Of a DNA stretch of 64,000 bases, positions 26,975 through 35,238 are shown in pieces. Under the pieces are notes generated by a model. That model had not been told where the DNA came from, searched no databases, and saw nothing but the letters and a program-made list of their open reading frames with translations. Where the stretch lies: NCBI RefSeq assembly GCF_039531695.1, contig NZ_BAAAQN010000020.1:1-64000 (forward strand), written 5' to 3'. How positions within the stretch are numbered: the stretch's first letter is position 1; each line of letters starts with the position of its first letter. The position numbers and the translations under genes were made by a program. This DNA is from Catenulispora yoronensis. GTDB lineage: Bacteria > Actinomycetota > Actinomycetes > Streptomycetales > Catenulisporaceae.

Positions 26975-28048
26975 ATGGAGACGACTACCGCTGTACGGGG
27001 CCAAGGGATCACCAAGTGCTTCGGGGACGTCGTCGCGCTCGACCGGGTCGACCTGGATGTGGCGCGGGGCCAGATCCACGGGTTGGTCGGGCCGAACGGG
27101 GCGGGCAAGACCACGCTGCTCGGGTTGCTGCTGGGTCTGGCCGTGGCGGACGAAGGCCGCCTGGAGATTCTAGGGAGACCGGTGGGGCGCGCCCTGGCCG
27201 CGCCCGAGGGGATCGCCGGGTTCGTCGACGGACCCGGTCTGTACCCGGCGCTGACCGCCAAGCAGAACCTGACGGCGCTGGCGAGGCTGCGGCACCGCGA
27301 CGTGCGGACCGCCGGCGTGGAGGAAGCGCTCGACCAGGTCGGCCTGACCGAGGTCGCCGACGACAAGGTGCGCGGGTTCTCGCTCGGCATGCGCCAGCGC
27401 CTCGGGCTGGCCGCGGCGCTGCTGACCAAGCCGCGGCTGCTGGTCCTGGACGAGCCGGCGAACGGGCTGGACCCGGCCGGCAAGAAGCACGTCCACGGCG
27501 TCCTGAACCGGCTGGCCGCCGACGGCGCCACGGTGGTGCTCTCCAGCCACCGGATGGACGACCTGGAGGCGCTGTGCTCGGAGGTGACGATCCTGTCCGT
27601 GGGGCGCGTCGTCTTCTCCGGGCCGCTGGCCAAGCTCTCCGCCGAGAACCGCGAGCTCGAATACCGGGTCCGCACACCGGATCCGCTGGCCGCCCGCGGG
27701 ATCGCCGACCAGGTGCCCGGCATCGCCGTGGTCGAGCCCGGCGCGGCCGGGACACGGCAGGACCCCGAGGTCGTGGTGGTGCGAGCCCTGGTGCCGGCGC
27801 TGGACGAACTGGTGGTCCGCCTGGTCGGCGCCGGGATCGCGGTGCGCGAACTGGCGCCGGTCGTCTCGCCGCTGGAGGCGGCTTTCCTCGCGCTGACCGA
27901 GCAGGATCAGCAGCTTCCTGCTGAGCAGGGTCAGCAGCACTCTGCCGAGCAAGAGCAGCAGCCCCCGGCCGAGCCGGAACAGCCGCACTCTGCCGAGCAG
28001 GGCCAGAAGGATCCGGCCGAGCGAGCCAAGGAGCACGACGCCTCATGA
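26975..28048 (+). CDS. ABC exporter ATP-binding protein with Glu/Gln-rich tail
   Basis: A 357-residue ABC ATPase. Walker A GPNGAGKTT is near residue 39, the signature FSLGMRQRLGLA near 135 and Walker B LLVLDEPANGLDP near 156; these belong to the DrrA/CcmA-like ABC-2 exporter group. GAGGGG before ATG 26975 favours it over ATG 26960. The last 49 residues are a six-fold 8-residue repeat (27899-28042). The stop overlaps the permease start (ATGA), so the two are coupled. They form a two-component exporter whose cargo is not indicated. Confidence 0.88.
   Translation: METTTAVRGQGITKCFGDVVALDRVDLDVARGQIHGLVGPNGAGKTTLLGLLLGLAVADEGRLEILGRPVGRALAAPEGIAGFVDGPGLYPALTAKQNLTALARLRHRDVRTAGVEEALDQVGLTEVADDKVRGFSLGMRQRLGLAAALLTKPRLLVLDEPANGLDPAGKKHVHGVLNRLAADGATVVLSSHRMDDLEALCSEVTILSVGRVVFSGPLAKLSAENRELEYRVRTPDPLAARGIADQVPGIAVVEPGAAGTRQDPEVVVVRALVPALDELVVRLVGAGIAVRELAPVVSPLEAAFLALTEQDQQLPAEQGQQHSAEQEQQPPAEPEQPHSAEQGQKDPAERAKEHDAS
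27899..28042 (+). repeat. Six 24-bp units encoding an EQxQ..A octapeptide
   Basis: The ATPase tail reads EQDQQLPA, EQGQQHSA, EQEQQPPA, EPEQPHSA, EQGQKDPA and ERAKEHDA in register, followed by a final Ser. The units diverge gradually toward the 3' end, as expected for an array that expanded from one side. The tail is charged, probably disordered or coiled, and lies on the cytoplasmic ATPase. Confidence 0.85.
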
Positions 28049-29409
28049 CCGCGACCCTCGACCAGACTCCCGTCGCCGACGCCGCGCCGGCGGAGTCCCG
28101 CCCGGTCCCGGTGTCCCGTGCCTATCGGTTCGAGCTGGTCAAGCTGTTCTCGCCGTGGCGGGTTCGGCTGCTGGTGCTGGCCTGCTTCCTCGGTCCCGGG
28201 CTCGCGGTCGTGGCGATCAAGCAGCAGAGCACGCTGCCCTCGGACACGCTGTTCGGCCGGTGGATGCACGCCTCCGGGTGGTCCGGGCCGCTGGTGGTGC
28301 TCGGCTTCGCCGGGACCTGGGCGTTGCCGTTGCTCACCTCGCTGGTCGCCGGCGACGTCTTCGCCGCGGAGGACCGGCTCGGCACCTGGCGGCATCTGCT
28401 GGTCGCGGTGCGCTCGCCGCGCCGCATCTTCGCGGCCAAGGCGCTCGCCGCGGTGACCGTGATCCTGCTGCTGGTGGTCGGCCTGGCGCTGTCCGGGATC
28501 GTCGGCGGCCTGCTCGCCGTCGGTGACAAGCCCCTGATCGGGCTGGACGGCCACAGCCTCGTCGGCGGCGACGCGGCCGCCAAGGTGCTGTTGGCCTGGC
28601 TCAGCGTCCTGGCGCCGACCCTGGCGCTGGCCGCCATCGGCCTGCTCGGCTCGGTCGCGCTGGGCCGCTCGCCGATGGGCCTGCTGCTGCCGACCGTCGC
28701 CGCGCTGGCGATGCAGCTGGCGCAGATGCTGCCGTTGCCGGTGGCCGTGCGCTTCGCCCTGCCCGGCTACGCGTTCATCTCCTGGAACGGCCTGTTCACC
28801 GATCCGCAGCAACTCAGTCCGCTGCTGATCGGTATCGCGGTCAGCCTGGTCTGGGCGGTCGTCGCCACCGCGCTGGCCTATCTGCTCTTTCTGCGCCGCG
28901 ACTTCACCAACCTCACCGTCGACAACGCCGGGCGCCGGGTGCTGACGCTCGGCGTCGCGCCGCTGGCCGCGCTGTTCGCGGCGACTGTCGGCGTGGTCGC
29001 GATCGCCGGCGGCGGCACCGGGTCCGGGATCACGCAGGAGAAGCTCCAGAACTCGCTCGCGGTCAACTTCGCTCATCTGTACCGGCTCCAGGAGGACGAG
29101 CTGCACCGGCCGGCCGTCACCGAGGCGCAGCTGGCGGCCTCGGCGGCGTGCACCAAGGCCGACGGGCTGAGCGCGCCCGAGGGCCCCGGGAACGACTGGC
29201 GCTGCGTCGTCAGCTGGCACGTGCCGAACGTCGCCATCACCGGCCAGGCCATCTACCAACTCGACGTCACCGCCAACGGGCGCTACATCGCCGACGGCGA
29301 CGGACCCAAGGAAGTGAACGGCTACTTCCTGCTGAAAACCCATGACGGGGACGCCCCCAACCCGTTGTGGCAGTTCGACGGCAACGTCGACCTCCTTCCT
29401 TCGCACTAG
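28045..29409 (+). CDS. ABC-2-type permease with extracytoplasmic C-terminal domain
   Basis: A 454-residue protein. Six or seven membrane segments occupy about residues 40-330 (starting LLVLACFLGPGLAVVAI and ending with an LGVAPLAALFAATVGVVAIA helix). The final 125 residues form a soluble extracytoplasmic domain with two cysteines (AACTKADG and WRCVVSW) that probably pair. The pattern NSLAVNFAHLYRLQ followed by this domain is unusual for an exporter subunit and may bind cargo or a lipid. The gene overlaps the ATPase stop and ends 28 bp before the YncE/phosphoesterase gene, so the three form an operon. Confidence 0.85.
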   Translation: MTATLDQTPVADAAPAESRPVPVSRAYRFELVKLFSPWRVRLLVLACFLGPGLAVVAIKQQSTLPSDTLFGRWMHASGWSGPLVVLGFAGTWALPLLTSLVAGDVFAAEDRLGTWRHLLVAVRSPRRIFAAKALAAVTVILLLVVGLALSGIVGGLLAVGDKPLIGLDGHSLVGGDAAAKVLLAWLSVLAPTLALAAIGLLGSVALGRSPMGLLLPTVAALAMQLAQMLPLPVAVRFALPGYAFISWNGLFTDPQQLSPLLIGIAVSLVWAVVATALAYLLFLRRDFTNLTVDNAGRRVLTLGVAPLAALFAATVGVVAIAGGGTGSGITQEKLQNSLAVNFAHLYRLQEDELHRPAVTEAQLAASAACTKADGLSAPEGPGNDWRCVVSWHVPNVAITGQAIYQLDVTANGRYIADGDGPKEVNGYFLLKTHDGDAPNPLWQFDGNVDLLPSH

Positions 29410-29437
29410 GTCCCAACCACTCCCGAAGGATCAATCC

Positions 29438-32236
29438 ATGCAAGTGCAACGCCGTAGAAAGCCCACCGGCAAGACGGTCGATCCGGCCGAGACCGCGACC
29501 GGCCGGGGACGCCTGGCGAAGGCCGGGGTGGCCACGGTCACCCTGGTCTTCACCGGTGCCACGATCGGCTCGGCCTCGACCAAGCAGCTCGGCACCCAGC
29601 AGGTGGGCCAGCTGACCAACAAGGGCCAGGTCATCTCCTCCGACCAGTACATCAACCCGATCGGCACCCGCCTGGTCGTCAACCAGGGCAAGATCATGGC
29701 CTCGACGGTCAGCCCGGACGGCACGCACGTGGCCGCCACCGTCGCCGACGGCGGCGCGGCGCTGGTGATCGTCGACCTGCGCAGCTGGCAGGTCCAGCAG
29801 GTGGTCGGCAGCGGGTCCACCGCGAACCTGAAGATCAGCGGCAACGACGTCGGGCAGACCGCCCCGACCTACTCGCCCGACGGCAAGACCCTGCTGCTGG
29901 GCCGCCAGGGCGGCCTGACCAAGTTCTCGGTGAACGCCGACGGCACGCTGGCCAACCCGGTGGACATCAAGATCGCCGCCACCGCGGCCGGCCAGCTGGC
30001 GCTGACCGGCAGCATCGTGTTCACCGCCGACGGCGCCACCGCCTATGTCGCGGTCAACGGCCAGAACACGGTCGCGGCGATCGACGTCGCCTCCGGCACC
30101 ATCAAGCAGAGCTGGAACACCGGCAACGCCCCGCGCGGCCTGGTGCTGGTCGGCAGCAAGCTCTACGTGAGCAACGAGGGCGGCCGGGTCGCCACCGCCG
30201 CCGACCAGACGCTGAACTCCTACGGCACCCAGGTGCCGGCCGACCCGGCCACCGGCGCCGCCACCTCCGGCACCGTCAGCGTCATCAACACCGCCGACGC
30301 CGCGGCCGCGGTCGGCAGCATCACCGTCGGCCTGCACCCGACCGCGGTGTACGCCTCCGGCGGCACGCTGTTCGTCACCAACACGGCCTCCAACACGGTC
30401 TCGGTCATCGACACCGCCAAGGACAAGGTCGTCCAGACCATCGAGACCCAGCCCTGGCCGCAGGCCACCGTCGGCTACGAGCCGGACGCGGTGACCCTGA
30501 CCAAGGACGGCCGCCTGCTGGTCACCCTGGGCCGGGCCAACGCGGTCGCGGTCTACCGCTTCAGCTCGGCGAAGGAGCCGGCCCGCTACATCGGCCTGCT
30601 GCCCACCGACTACTTCCCGACCGAGATCACCACGGTCGGCAACCAGGTGCTGGTGTCCAACACCCGCGGCATCGACGCCCTGCGCCCGGTGGTGGCGGCC
30701 GGCCACGGCACCCACGACACCACGTCCAGCCTGCAGAAGTTCACGCTGCCGGACGACCGCGCGATCAAGAACTACACGGACAAGGTCTTCCAGTACAACG
30801 GCTGGACCGACAACTCCGTCACCTACGCCAAGGGCAAGGGGAACAAGACCCCGGTCCCGGTCCCGGCGCGGATCGGCGACCCCTCGACGATCAAGCACGT
30901 CTTCCTGATCGTCAAGGAGAACCGCACCTACGACCAGGTCTTCGGCGACGACGCGCGCGGCAACGGCGACCCCACCCTGACCCAGTACGGCCAGGCCGTG
31001 ACGCCGAACCAGCACGCGCTGGCCCAGCAGTTCGGCCTGTACGACAACACCTACGACACCGGCACCAACTCCGCCGAGGGCCACAACTGGCTGATGCAGG
31101 CGGACAACCCCGAGTACACCGAGTCCTCGGCCGGCGAGTACCAGCGCAGCTACGACACCGAGGACGACGCCCTGGGCCACCAGGCCTCGGGCACCTTGTG
31201 GTCCGGCGCGCAGGCGGCCGGCAAGACCGTGCGCGACTTCGGCGAGTTCCAGCAGTTCCTGACCAAGCCGGCCGACGCGACCTGGCAGAACCTGTACTGC
31301 GACGCCAAGACCATGGCCGCGACCGGCTCGGCGACCCAGTACCCGCTGGTGTCCTCCTCGCCGATCCCGTCGCTGAACAACGTCTCGGTCCCCGGCTTCC
31401 CCAAGTTCGACACCTCGGTGCCGGACATCTACCGGGCCCAGATCTGGCAGCAGGACTTCCTGAAGAACGGCCCGGCCAACCTCAACATGTTCTGGCTGTC
31501 CAGCGACCACACCGGCGGGCCGGCCAACGGCCCGGCCCAGGTCGCCGACAACGACCTGGCGGTCGGCCAGATCGTCGACACCATCACCCACAGCCAGTAC
31601 TGGAAGGACTCGGCGATCTTCGTCGTCGAGGACGACTCGCAGGCCGGCCTGGACCACGTCGACGGCCACCGCGCCCCGATCCAGATCATCAGCCCCTACG
31701 CGCAGCACGGCGTGGTGGACAGCCGCTACTACAGCCAGATCACGATGGTCCGCACCATCGAGCAGATCCTCGGCGTCCACCCGATGAACCAGATGGACGC
31801 CGCGGCCACGCCGATGACCACCGCGTTCACCGACAAGCCGGACTACACGCCGTTCACGGCGCTGCCGAACCAGACCTCGCTGACCGGCGGTCTGAAGACG
31901 CCGCCGAGCTGCGGCGTCGACACCCCGGCCCCGGCTCCGGCCGCCGCGGCCGCCGCCGCGCCGGCCACCGCCAAGGCGGCCGCCGTCGGCAACGCCGCCA
32001 CCACCACGATCCCCGCCGGCGAGCAGCAGGTCGCGTCCCAGTGGCAGACCTGGCTGTCGCAGCAGCACACCACCGGCGGCACCGCCCGGCCCGACTTCGC
32101 CAACCCCCAGCAGATGAACCACTACAGCTGGTACGAGGCGAGCGGGTGGACCAAGCCGTACCCGGGCGAGGACAAGATCTACGCCCCGGACCAGGTCCCG
32201 GGCGCCTTCATCCCGTCGAACGACTCGGACGACTGA
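29438..32236 (+). CDS. YncE-type beta-propeller fused to phosphoesterase-family domain
   Basis: A 932-residue two-domain protein. Residues about 60-440 are a YncE-like propeller of surface-layer type (VSVIDTAKDKVVQTI, GGTLFVTNTASNTVSVID). Residues about 470-830 are an alkaline-phosphatase-superfamily module like acid phosphatase or phospholipase C (FLIVKENRTYDQVFGD, EGHNWLMQADNPEYTE, FVVEDDSQAGLDHVDGHR). A hydrophobic stretch near residues 25-45 exports or anchors it. An alanine-rich linker leads to a C-terminal YEASGW segment. ATG 29438 follows GAAGGA. As third gene of the ABC operon, it may process exported or extracellular phosphate esters. Confidence 0.87.
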   Translation: MQVQRRRKPTGKTVDPAETATGRGRLAKAGVATVTLVFTGATIGSASTKQLGTQQVGQLTNKGQVISSDQYINPIGTRLVVNQGKIMASTVSPDGTHVAATVADGGAALVIVDLRSWQVQQVVGSGSTANLKISGNDVGQTAPTYSPDGKTLLLGRQGGLTKFSVNADGTLANPVDIKIAATAAGQLALTGSIVFTADGATAYVAVNGQNTVAAIDVASGTIKQSWNTGNAPRGLVLVGSKLYVSNEGGRVATAADQTLNSYGTQVPADPATGAATSGTVSVINTADAAAAVGSITVGLHPTAVYASGGTLFVTNTASNTVSVIDTAKDKVVQTIETQPWPQATVGYEPDAVTLTKDGRLLVTLGRANAVAVYRFSSAKEPARYIGLLPTDYFPTEITTVGNQVLVSNTRGIDALRPVVAAGHGTHDTTSSLQKFTLPDDRAIKNYTDKVFQYNGWTDNSVTYAKGKGNKTPVPVPARIGDPSTIKHVFLIVKENRTYDQVFGDDARGNGDPTLTQYGQAVTPNQHALAQQFGLYDNTYDTGTNSAEGHNWLMQADNPEYTESSAGEYQRSYDTEDDALGHQASGTLWSGAQAAGKTVRDFGEFQQFLTKPADATWQNLYCDAKTMAATGSATQYPLVSSSPIPSLNNVSVPGFPKFDTSVPDIYRAQIWQQDFLKNGPANLNMFWLSSDHTGGPANGPAQVADNDLAVGQIVDTITHSQYWKDSAIFVVEDDSQAGLDHVDGHRAPIQIISPYAQHGVVDSRYYSQITMVRTIEQILGVHPMNQMDAAATPMTTAFTDKPDYTPFTALPNQTSLTGGLKTPPSCGVDTPAPAPAAAAAAAPATAKAAAVGNAATTTIPAGEQQVASQWQTWLSQQHTTGGTARPDFANPQQMNHYSWYEASGWTKPYPGEDKIYAPDQVPGAFIPSNDSDD

Positions 32237-32320
32237 GACGGCTGGGACGATCGGTCGCGGTCCGGGCCCGACCACGGGTTCACGATAGTAGGGCAGCAAG
32301 GCACAGCAGGGTACTGAGGT

Positions 32321-32347
32321 GCTCGGCCGGAGGTCCTCCGGCCGAGC
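32321..32347 (+). terminator. Hairpin after the YncE/phosphoesterase gene
   Basis: GCTCGGCCGGAG (32321-32332) pairs perfectly with CTCCGGCCGAGC (32336-32347) around a GTC loop, 85 bp after the stop. It ends the ABC/phosphoesterase operon. From here to 32525 I see no gene. Confidence 0.75.
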
Positions 32348-32525
32348 GCTTCGGCGTGCGCGGACGGACGGCGGTCGGGGCGGGCCTGATCGGCGGCCGC
32401 CCGGCGTCCGGTGCGGGCCCGGCGCGGGTCAGGCGTGAGCCTGGCGTGGGTTCCGAGCCGGTGAATCAGAGGTTTTACTCAGACTTTGCCGACATGTCCG
32501 CCATGGCGCTGCCAGACTCCCCAGA

Positions 32526-32549
32526 GGTATAGACCAACAGGTCTATACC
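32526..32549. promoter_or_regulatory. DasR-like operator pair, orphaned
   Basis: GGTATAGACC (32526-32535) and its exact reverse complement GGTCTATACC (32540-32549) are separated by AACA. Each arm also differs by one base from the palindromic core GGTCTAGACC of DasR-responsive elements and of the repeats upstream of Streptomyces chitinase genes. It lies 90 bp before an ATG with a good ribosome-binding site, as in chitinase promoters, but no chitinase gene follows. Confidence 0.55.
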
Positions 32550-32638
32550 AAGTCGCGGATCGCTCCTGTCGGCACCACCCCGGCCGACGGGCCAAGCAGC
32601 GCACGCACCCCGGCTCATCCACGGTTAGGGAGGCATCC

Positions 32639-32740
32639 ATGCGTTCCACCAGGCTCATCGGCTTCCGTACGGCGCAGGCGCACCAAGGGCTACGCCGACT
32701 GCCGCACCAGCTTCCGCGCCGGCGCCGCCCTCGGCCGTGA
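32639..32740 (+). pseudogene. Truncated reading frame after the DasR-like operator
   Basis: ATG 32639 follows GGGAGG (32628-32633) at five-base spacing and opens a frame of only 33 residues (MRSTRLIGF, then arginine- and proline-rich sequence) that does not form a signal-peptide core. From 32690 it overlaps an opposite-strand gene. I read this as the leader and first codons of a lost gene, possibly for chitin or N-acetylglucosamine use given the operator; a real small protein cannot be excluded. Confidence 0.4.
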
Positions 32741-32995
32741 GCACTCCGGCGCAGGCGGCGCCTCCACGCGGAACACCGAGAGGTCGCACAACGAGACGTT
32801 GAACACCGTCCCGGTGCCGTCCTCCACCACCTTCACCGCGGCCTGGCACACCTTCTCCGCGTGCGGCAGCGATTCGAAGACCGGAGGTTGAACAGGGCGC
32901 GCTATCCGGCCGTCCTCCGTGACCACCCGCAGGTCCGGATCGGTGCAGATCAGCTCGACGAGTCGGCGGATCGGGCTGGGGTCGAAGCCCGCCAT
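32690..32995 (-). CDS. Small protein of unknown function
   Basis: A 101-residue soluble protein starting MAGFDPSPIRRLVEL. It contains two cysteines (DPDLR preceded by LICT, and SLCDLSVF) and a valine-rich middle, and its last 25 residues are basic and proline-rich, overlapping the truncated frame on the other strand. ATG 32995 has AGGA a short distance upstream. No family is recognised. It stands alone between two genes of the opposite strand. Confidence 0.5.
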   Translation of the reverse strand: MAGFDPSPIRRLVELICTDPDLRVVTEDGRIARPVQPPVFESLPHAEKVCQAAVKVVEDGTGTVFNVSLCDLSVFRVEAPPAPECSRPRAAPARKLVRQSA

Positions 32996-33189
32996 GATGG
33001 GGTGTCCTCACTCTCCTGCGACTGCTGTGGACCCTAATGCGCCCTGGGCTGCGGCAAAGGTACTCAGACCATTTATTCGCGCGCTCCGGGGAGTTCTTGT
33101 CCGCGACCGGCTCCGGAGTCGCAAAACGCTGCGAAAGTTCACCCGCCGATCCCTGTGCACGGGGTCGCAGCGGTGCTGTCATGACAGGC

Positions 33190-33214
33190 GACCCCGGGCG
33201 GCACGGCCGGGGTC
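33190..33214 (+). other. Inverted repeat in the leader of the HNH-like gene
   Basis: GACCCCGG (33190-33197) and CCGGGGTC (33207-33214) are perfect arms around nine bases, 48 bp upstream of the ATG. It could fold in the mRNA leader or be an operator. The rest of the 266-bp interval from 32996 has no other signal I can name. Confidence 0.3.
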
Positions 33215-33261
33215 CGCCAGGACCTGTGTCCCCCCTGACTCCACCCCCCCCAGGAGACCCC

Positions 33262-33834
33262 ATGCGCTCGCTGCTGTCCCGCACCGGCACTGCTCGCACA
33301 GCCGCTGTCCGCACCACCGCTGCCCGCACCACCGCCGCCGGATCGGCCTTCGCCCTGGCCGTCGGCGGCCTGCTCCTGTCCACCGCCGCCACCGCCCACG
33401 CCAGCACCTGCTCGCACTCCCGCCTGCCGCTCCCGGACTCGGCGTGCACCCCCGGCGCCTACAACCCGTCGGTGACCCAGTCGACCATCGGCTCCACGAT
33501 CTGCGTCTCGGGCTGGACCGCGACCGTCCGCCCGCCGACGTCGTACACCAACCCGCTCAAGGCGCAGGGCATCATCGACTACGGATACAGCGACACCAGC
33601 ATGGCCGACTACGAGGAGGACCACCTGGTGCCGCTGGAGCTCGGCGGCGCGCCGCGCGACCCGTCCAACCTGTGGCCGGAGCCGTACTACGGCAGCCCGA
33701 CCGCCAGCACCAAGGACGGGGTCGAGACCAAGCTGAAGAACGCCGTGTGCTCCGGCCGCATAACCCTGGCCGCCGCGCGGAGCGCGATCAGGACGAACTG
33801 GACCACGGCGCTCCAGGTCACCGGCATCGGCTGA
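33262..33834 (+). CDS. Secreted HNH-like protein
   Basis: A 190-residue exported protein. A Thr/Arg-rich n-region, the hydrophobic stretch ALAVGGLLLSTAATAHA and a likely AHA cleavage site form the signal peptide. The mature part contains EEDHLVPLELGG followed by NLWPEP, the His-centred pattern of HNH-type nucleases in small secreted proteins, and four cysteines that may form two disulfides. A role as extracellular nuclease is inferred. AGGAG (33252-33256) sets ATG 33262; the frame upstream is open but is not coding-like. Stands alone. Confidence 0.7.
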   Translation: MRSLLSRTGTARTAAVRTTAARTTAAGSAFALAVGGLLLSTAATAHASTCSHSRLPLPDSACTPGAYNPSVTQSTIGSTICVSGWTATVRPPTSYTNPLKAQGIIDYGYSDTSMADYEEDHLVPLELGGAPRDPSNLWPEPYYGSPTASTKDGVETKLKNAVCSGRITLAAARSAIRTNWTTALQVTGIG

Positions 33835-33864
33835 TCCTCGGAGCCGGTTGTACGCACCACGCAC

Positions 33865-34038
33865 CTAGCGCGTCGAGCCGCGCATCGTCCGATACGCCGT
33901 GATCGCACCCGCCGCGGCCGCTGACATCGCTCCCACTGTCAGCGCGGCCTTGCGATTCCGGTCCCGCCGCGCGTTCCGAGCCGTCTCGGCCTTGAGGCCG
34001 GCACGGCTCGGATGCCGGTAGCGGCTCTGGGCGAGTGC
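33865..34038 (-). other. Open, coding-like continuation after the TetR stop codon
   Basis: Directly after the TAA of the TetR gene (34039-34041) the same frame stays open for 57 codons to a TAG at 33865-33867. Third positions are mostly G or C, and the translation is a basic, alanine-rich segment (RAGLKAETARNARRDRNRK, then an AMSAAAGAITAYR hydrophobic helix). It has no ATG start of its own near the 5' end. It may be a small gene with an unusual start, a former extension of the regulator, or chance. Confidence 0.25.
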
Positions 34039-34662
34039 TTAGCGATCCGCGTCGGGCGGGTCGGGCCGGTCGGTGGGGCCCGGCCGGTCGGTGGAGCCGG
34101 GGCCGGAGCCGGCCAGCGCCTCGATCCCCGGTCGCAGCAGGCTGATGACGTGCTCGGGGTCGGCGTCGGCGAGGGCGTCGGTCTTCAGCAGGTGGCGGGA
34201 GATGGTGACGCCCAGGACGACGGCGCTGATGACGGCCGCGCGCAGGTCGGCGTCCTCGGCGGGGATCGCGCGTTCGATGGTCGCCTGGTAGCGGGTCGCG
34301 GCGGAGCCGACGGCGCCGGCGGCCTCGGGGTGGGTCAGCATCGAGCGCAGGATGGTCAGCGACGCGACCGGCTCGTTAGTCAGGCGGTCGGCGAGTCCGG
34401 CCAGGACGGCCTCGGCCGCCCCGCCGGGGCCGGCATCGAGCGAGGGGACCGGGGCGGCGTCGATGACGCGCCGGAAGAGGTCCTGCTTCGACCCGAAGTA
34501 GTGCATCACCAGCCCGGCGTCCACCTCCGCCAGCGCGGCCACGGCCCGGATCGTGGTCCGCTCGTAGCCGACGTCGAAGAAGGTGCGCGTCGCGGCGTCG
34601 AGGATGCGGGCTTCGGTCCGGCGGCGCTGTTCGGCGCGGGACGGGGGCTGGGGGTCGGCCAT
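34039..34662 (-). CDS. TetR-family transcriptional regulator
   Basis: A 207-residue repressor. The helix-turn-helix is at about residues 33-60 (TTIRAVAALAEVDAGLVMHYFGSKQDLF), typical of the AcrR-like branch. The ligand domain matches the tetracyclin-repressor-like C-terminal group, and the tail is a Pro/Asp/Arg repeat (STDRPG, PTDRPD). ATG 34662. It is divergent from a SnoaL-like gene with duplicated operator elements between (34665-34737). The pair is probably one switch, with the SnoaL-like protein as target. Confidence 0.87.
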   Translation of the reverse strand: MADPQPPSRAEQRRRTEARILDAATRTFFDVGYERTTIRAVAALAEVDAGLVMHYFGSKQDLFRRVIDAAPVPSLDAGPGGAAEAVLAGLADRLTNEPVASLTILRSMLTHPEAAGAVGSAATRYQATIERAIPAEDADLRAAVISAVVLGVTISRHLLKTDALADADPEHVISLLRPGIEALAGSGPGSTDRPGPTDRPDPPDADR

Positions 34663-34664
34663 CC

Positions 34665-34737
34665 GTTCATTCTACGAGCGTTGACCGAGCGCGCGGCCGG
34701 ACCTACGCTGGTTCATTGAACAAGCGTTGAATGAACC
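34665..34737. promoter_or_regulatory. Duplicated TetR operator between the TetR and SnoaL-like genes
   Basis: GTTCATT-N5-AGCGTTGA occurs twice, at 34665-34684 and 34711-34730, 46 bp apart. The second copy is embedded in a larger perfect inverted repeat, GGTTCATT (34710-34717) and AATGAACC (34730-34737). The first copy touches the TetR start codon, so repressor bound there would block its own gene, while the second covers the SnoaL promoter region. Confidence 0.55.
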
Positions 34738-34756
34738 GACCGAGGGGGAGAACCTC

Positions 34757-35182
34757 ATGCCGTCCACCACGCCCGCCGACCTCCTGGCCCGCCGCCGCGA
34801 CCTGATCCTCGCCGGCGACGCCGACGGCTTCGCCGCGCTGTTCACCCCCGACGCGGTGATCGACATGCCGTTCTCGGGGACTCCGGAGGCCCCGGCGCGC
34901 GTGGCCGGCAGAACGGCCATCCAGGAGTACGCGCGCCGCGCGATGTCCTCTCCGATGCGGCTGGAGGACTTCGAAATCTCCGAGCTCCACCAGACCCAGG
35001 ACCCCGAAGTGGTGGTCGTGGAGATGCGCACGAAGGGTGCCGTCACCACGACCGGCCGCTCGTTCAGCGTCACGTCCGTCCAGATCCTGCGGATCCGCGA
35101 CGGCCTCATCGCCTCGTTCCGCGACTACGCCGATCCCCGGGTCCTGGCGGAGGTCCTGGGCGATCGGCACTCAGGGGGCTGA
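34757..35182 (+). CDS. SnoaL-like / NTF2-fold protein
   Basis: A 141-residue cone-shaped alpha/beta protein (NTF2 superfamily). Visible features are the opening helix with ARRRDLILAGDADGFAALFTPDAVIDMPF, the GRTAIQEYAR segment, and terminal beta strands with ILRIRDGLIASFRDYADP. The family includes isomerases, cyclases and ligand-binding proteins; a specific reaction cannot be given. GAGGGGGAG before ATG 34757 fixes the start. It is under the divergent TetR repressor judged by the operator duplication. Confidence 0.82.
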   Translation: MPSTTPADLLARRRDLILAGDADGFAALFTPDAVIDMPFSGTPEAPARVAGRTAIQEYARRAMSSPMRLEDFEISELHQTQDPEVVVVEMRTKGAVTTTGRSFSVTSVQILRIRDGLIASFRDYADPRVLAEVLGDRHSGG

Positions 35183-35238
35183 TCCGCGCCGGGTCCGATC
35201 GCCGGGCGCGATCGCCGGGCGCGCGGCGTTCGGCAGCC

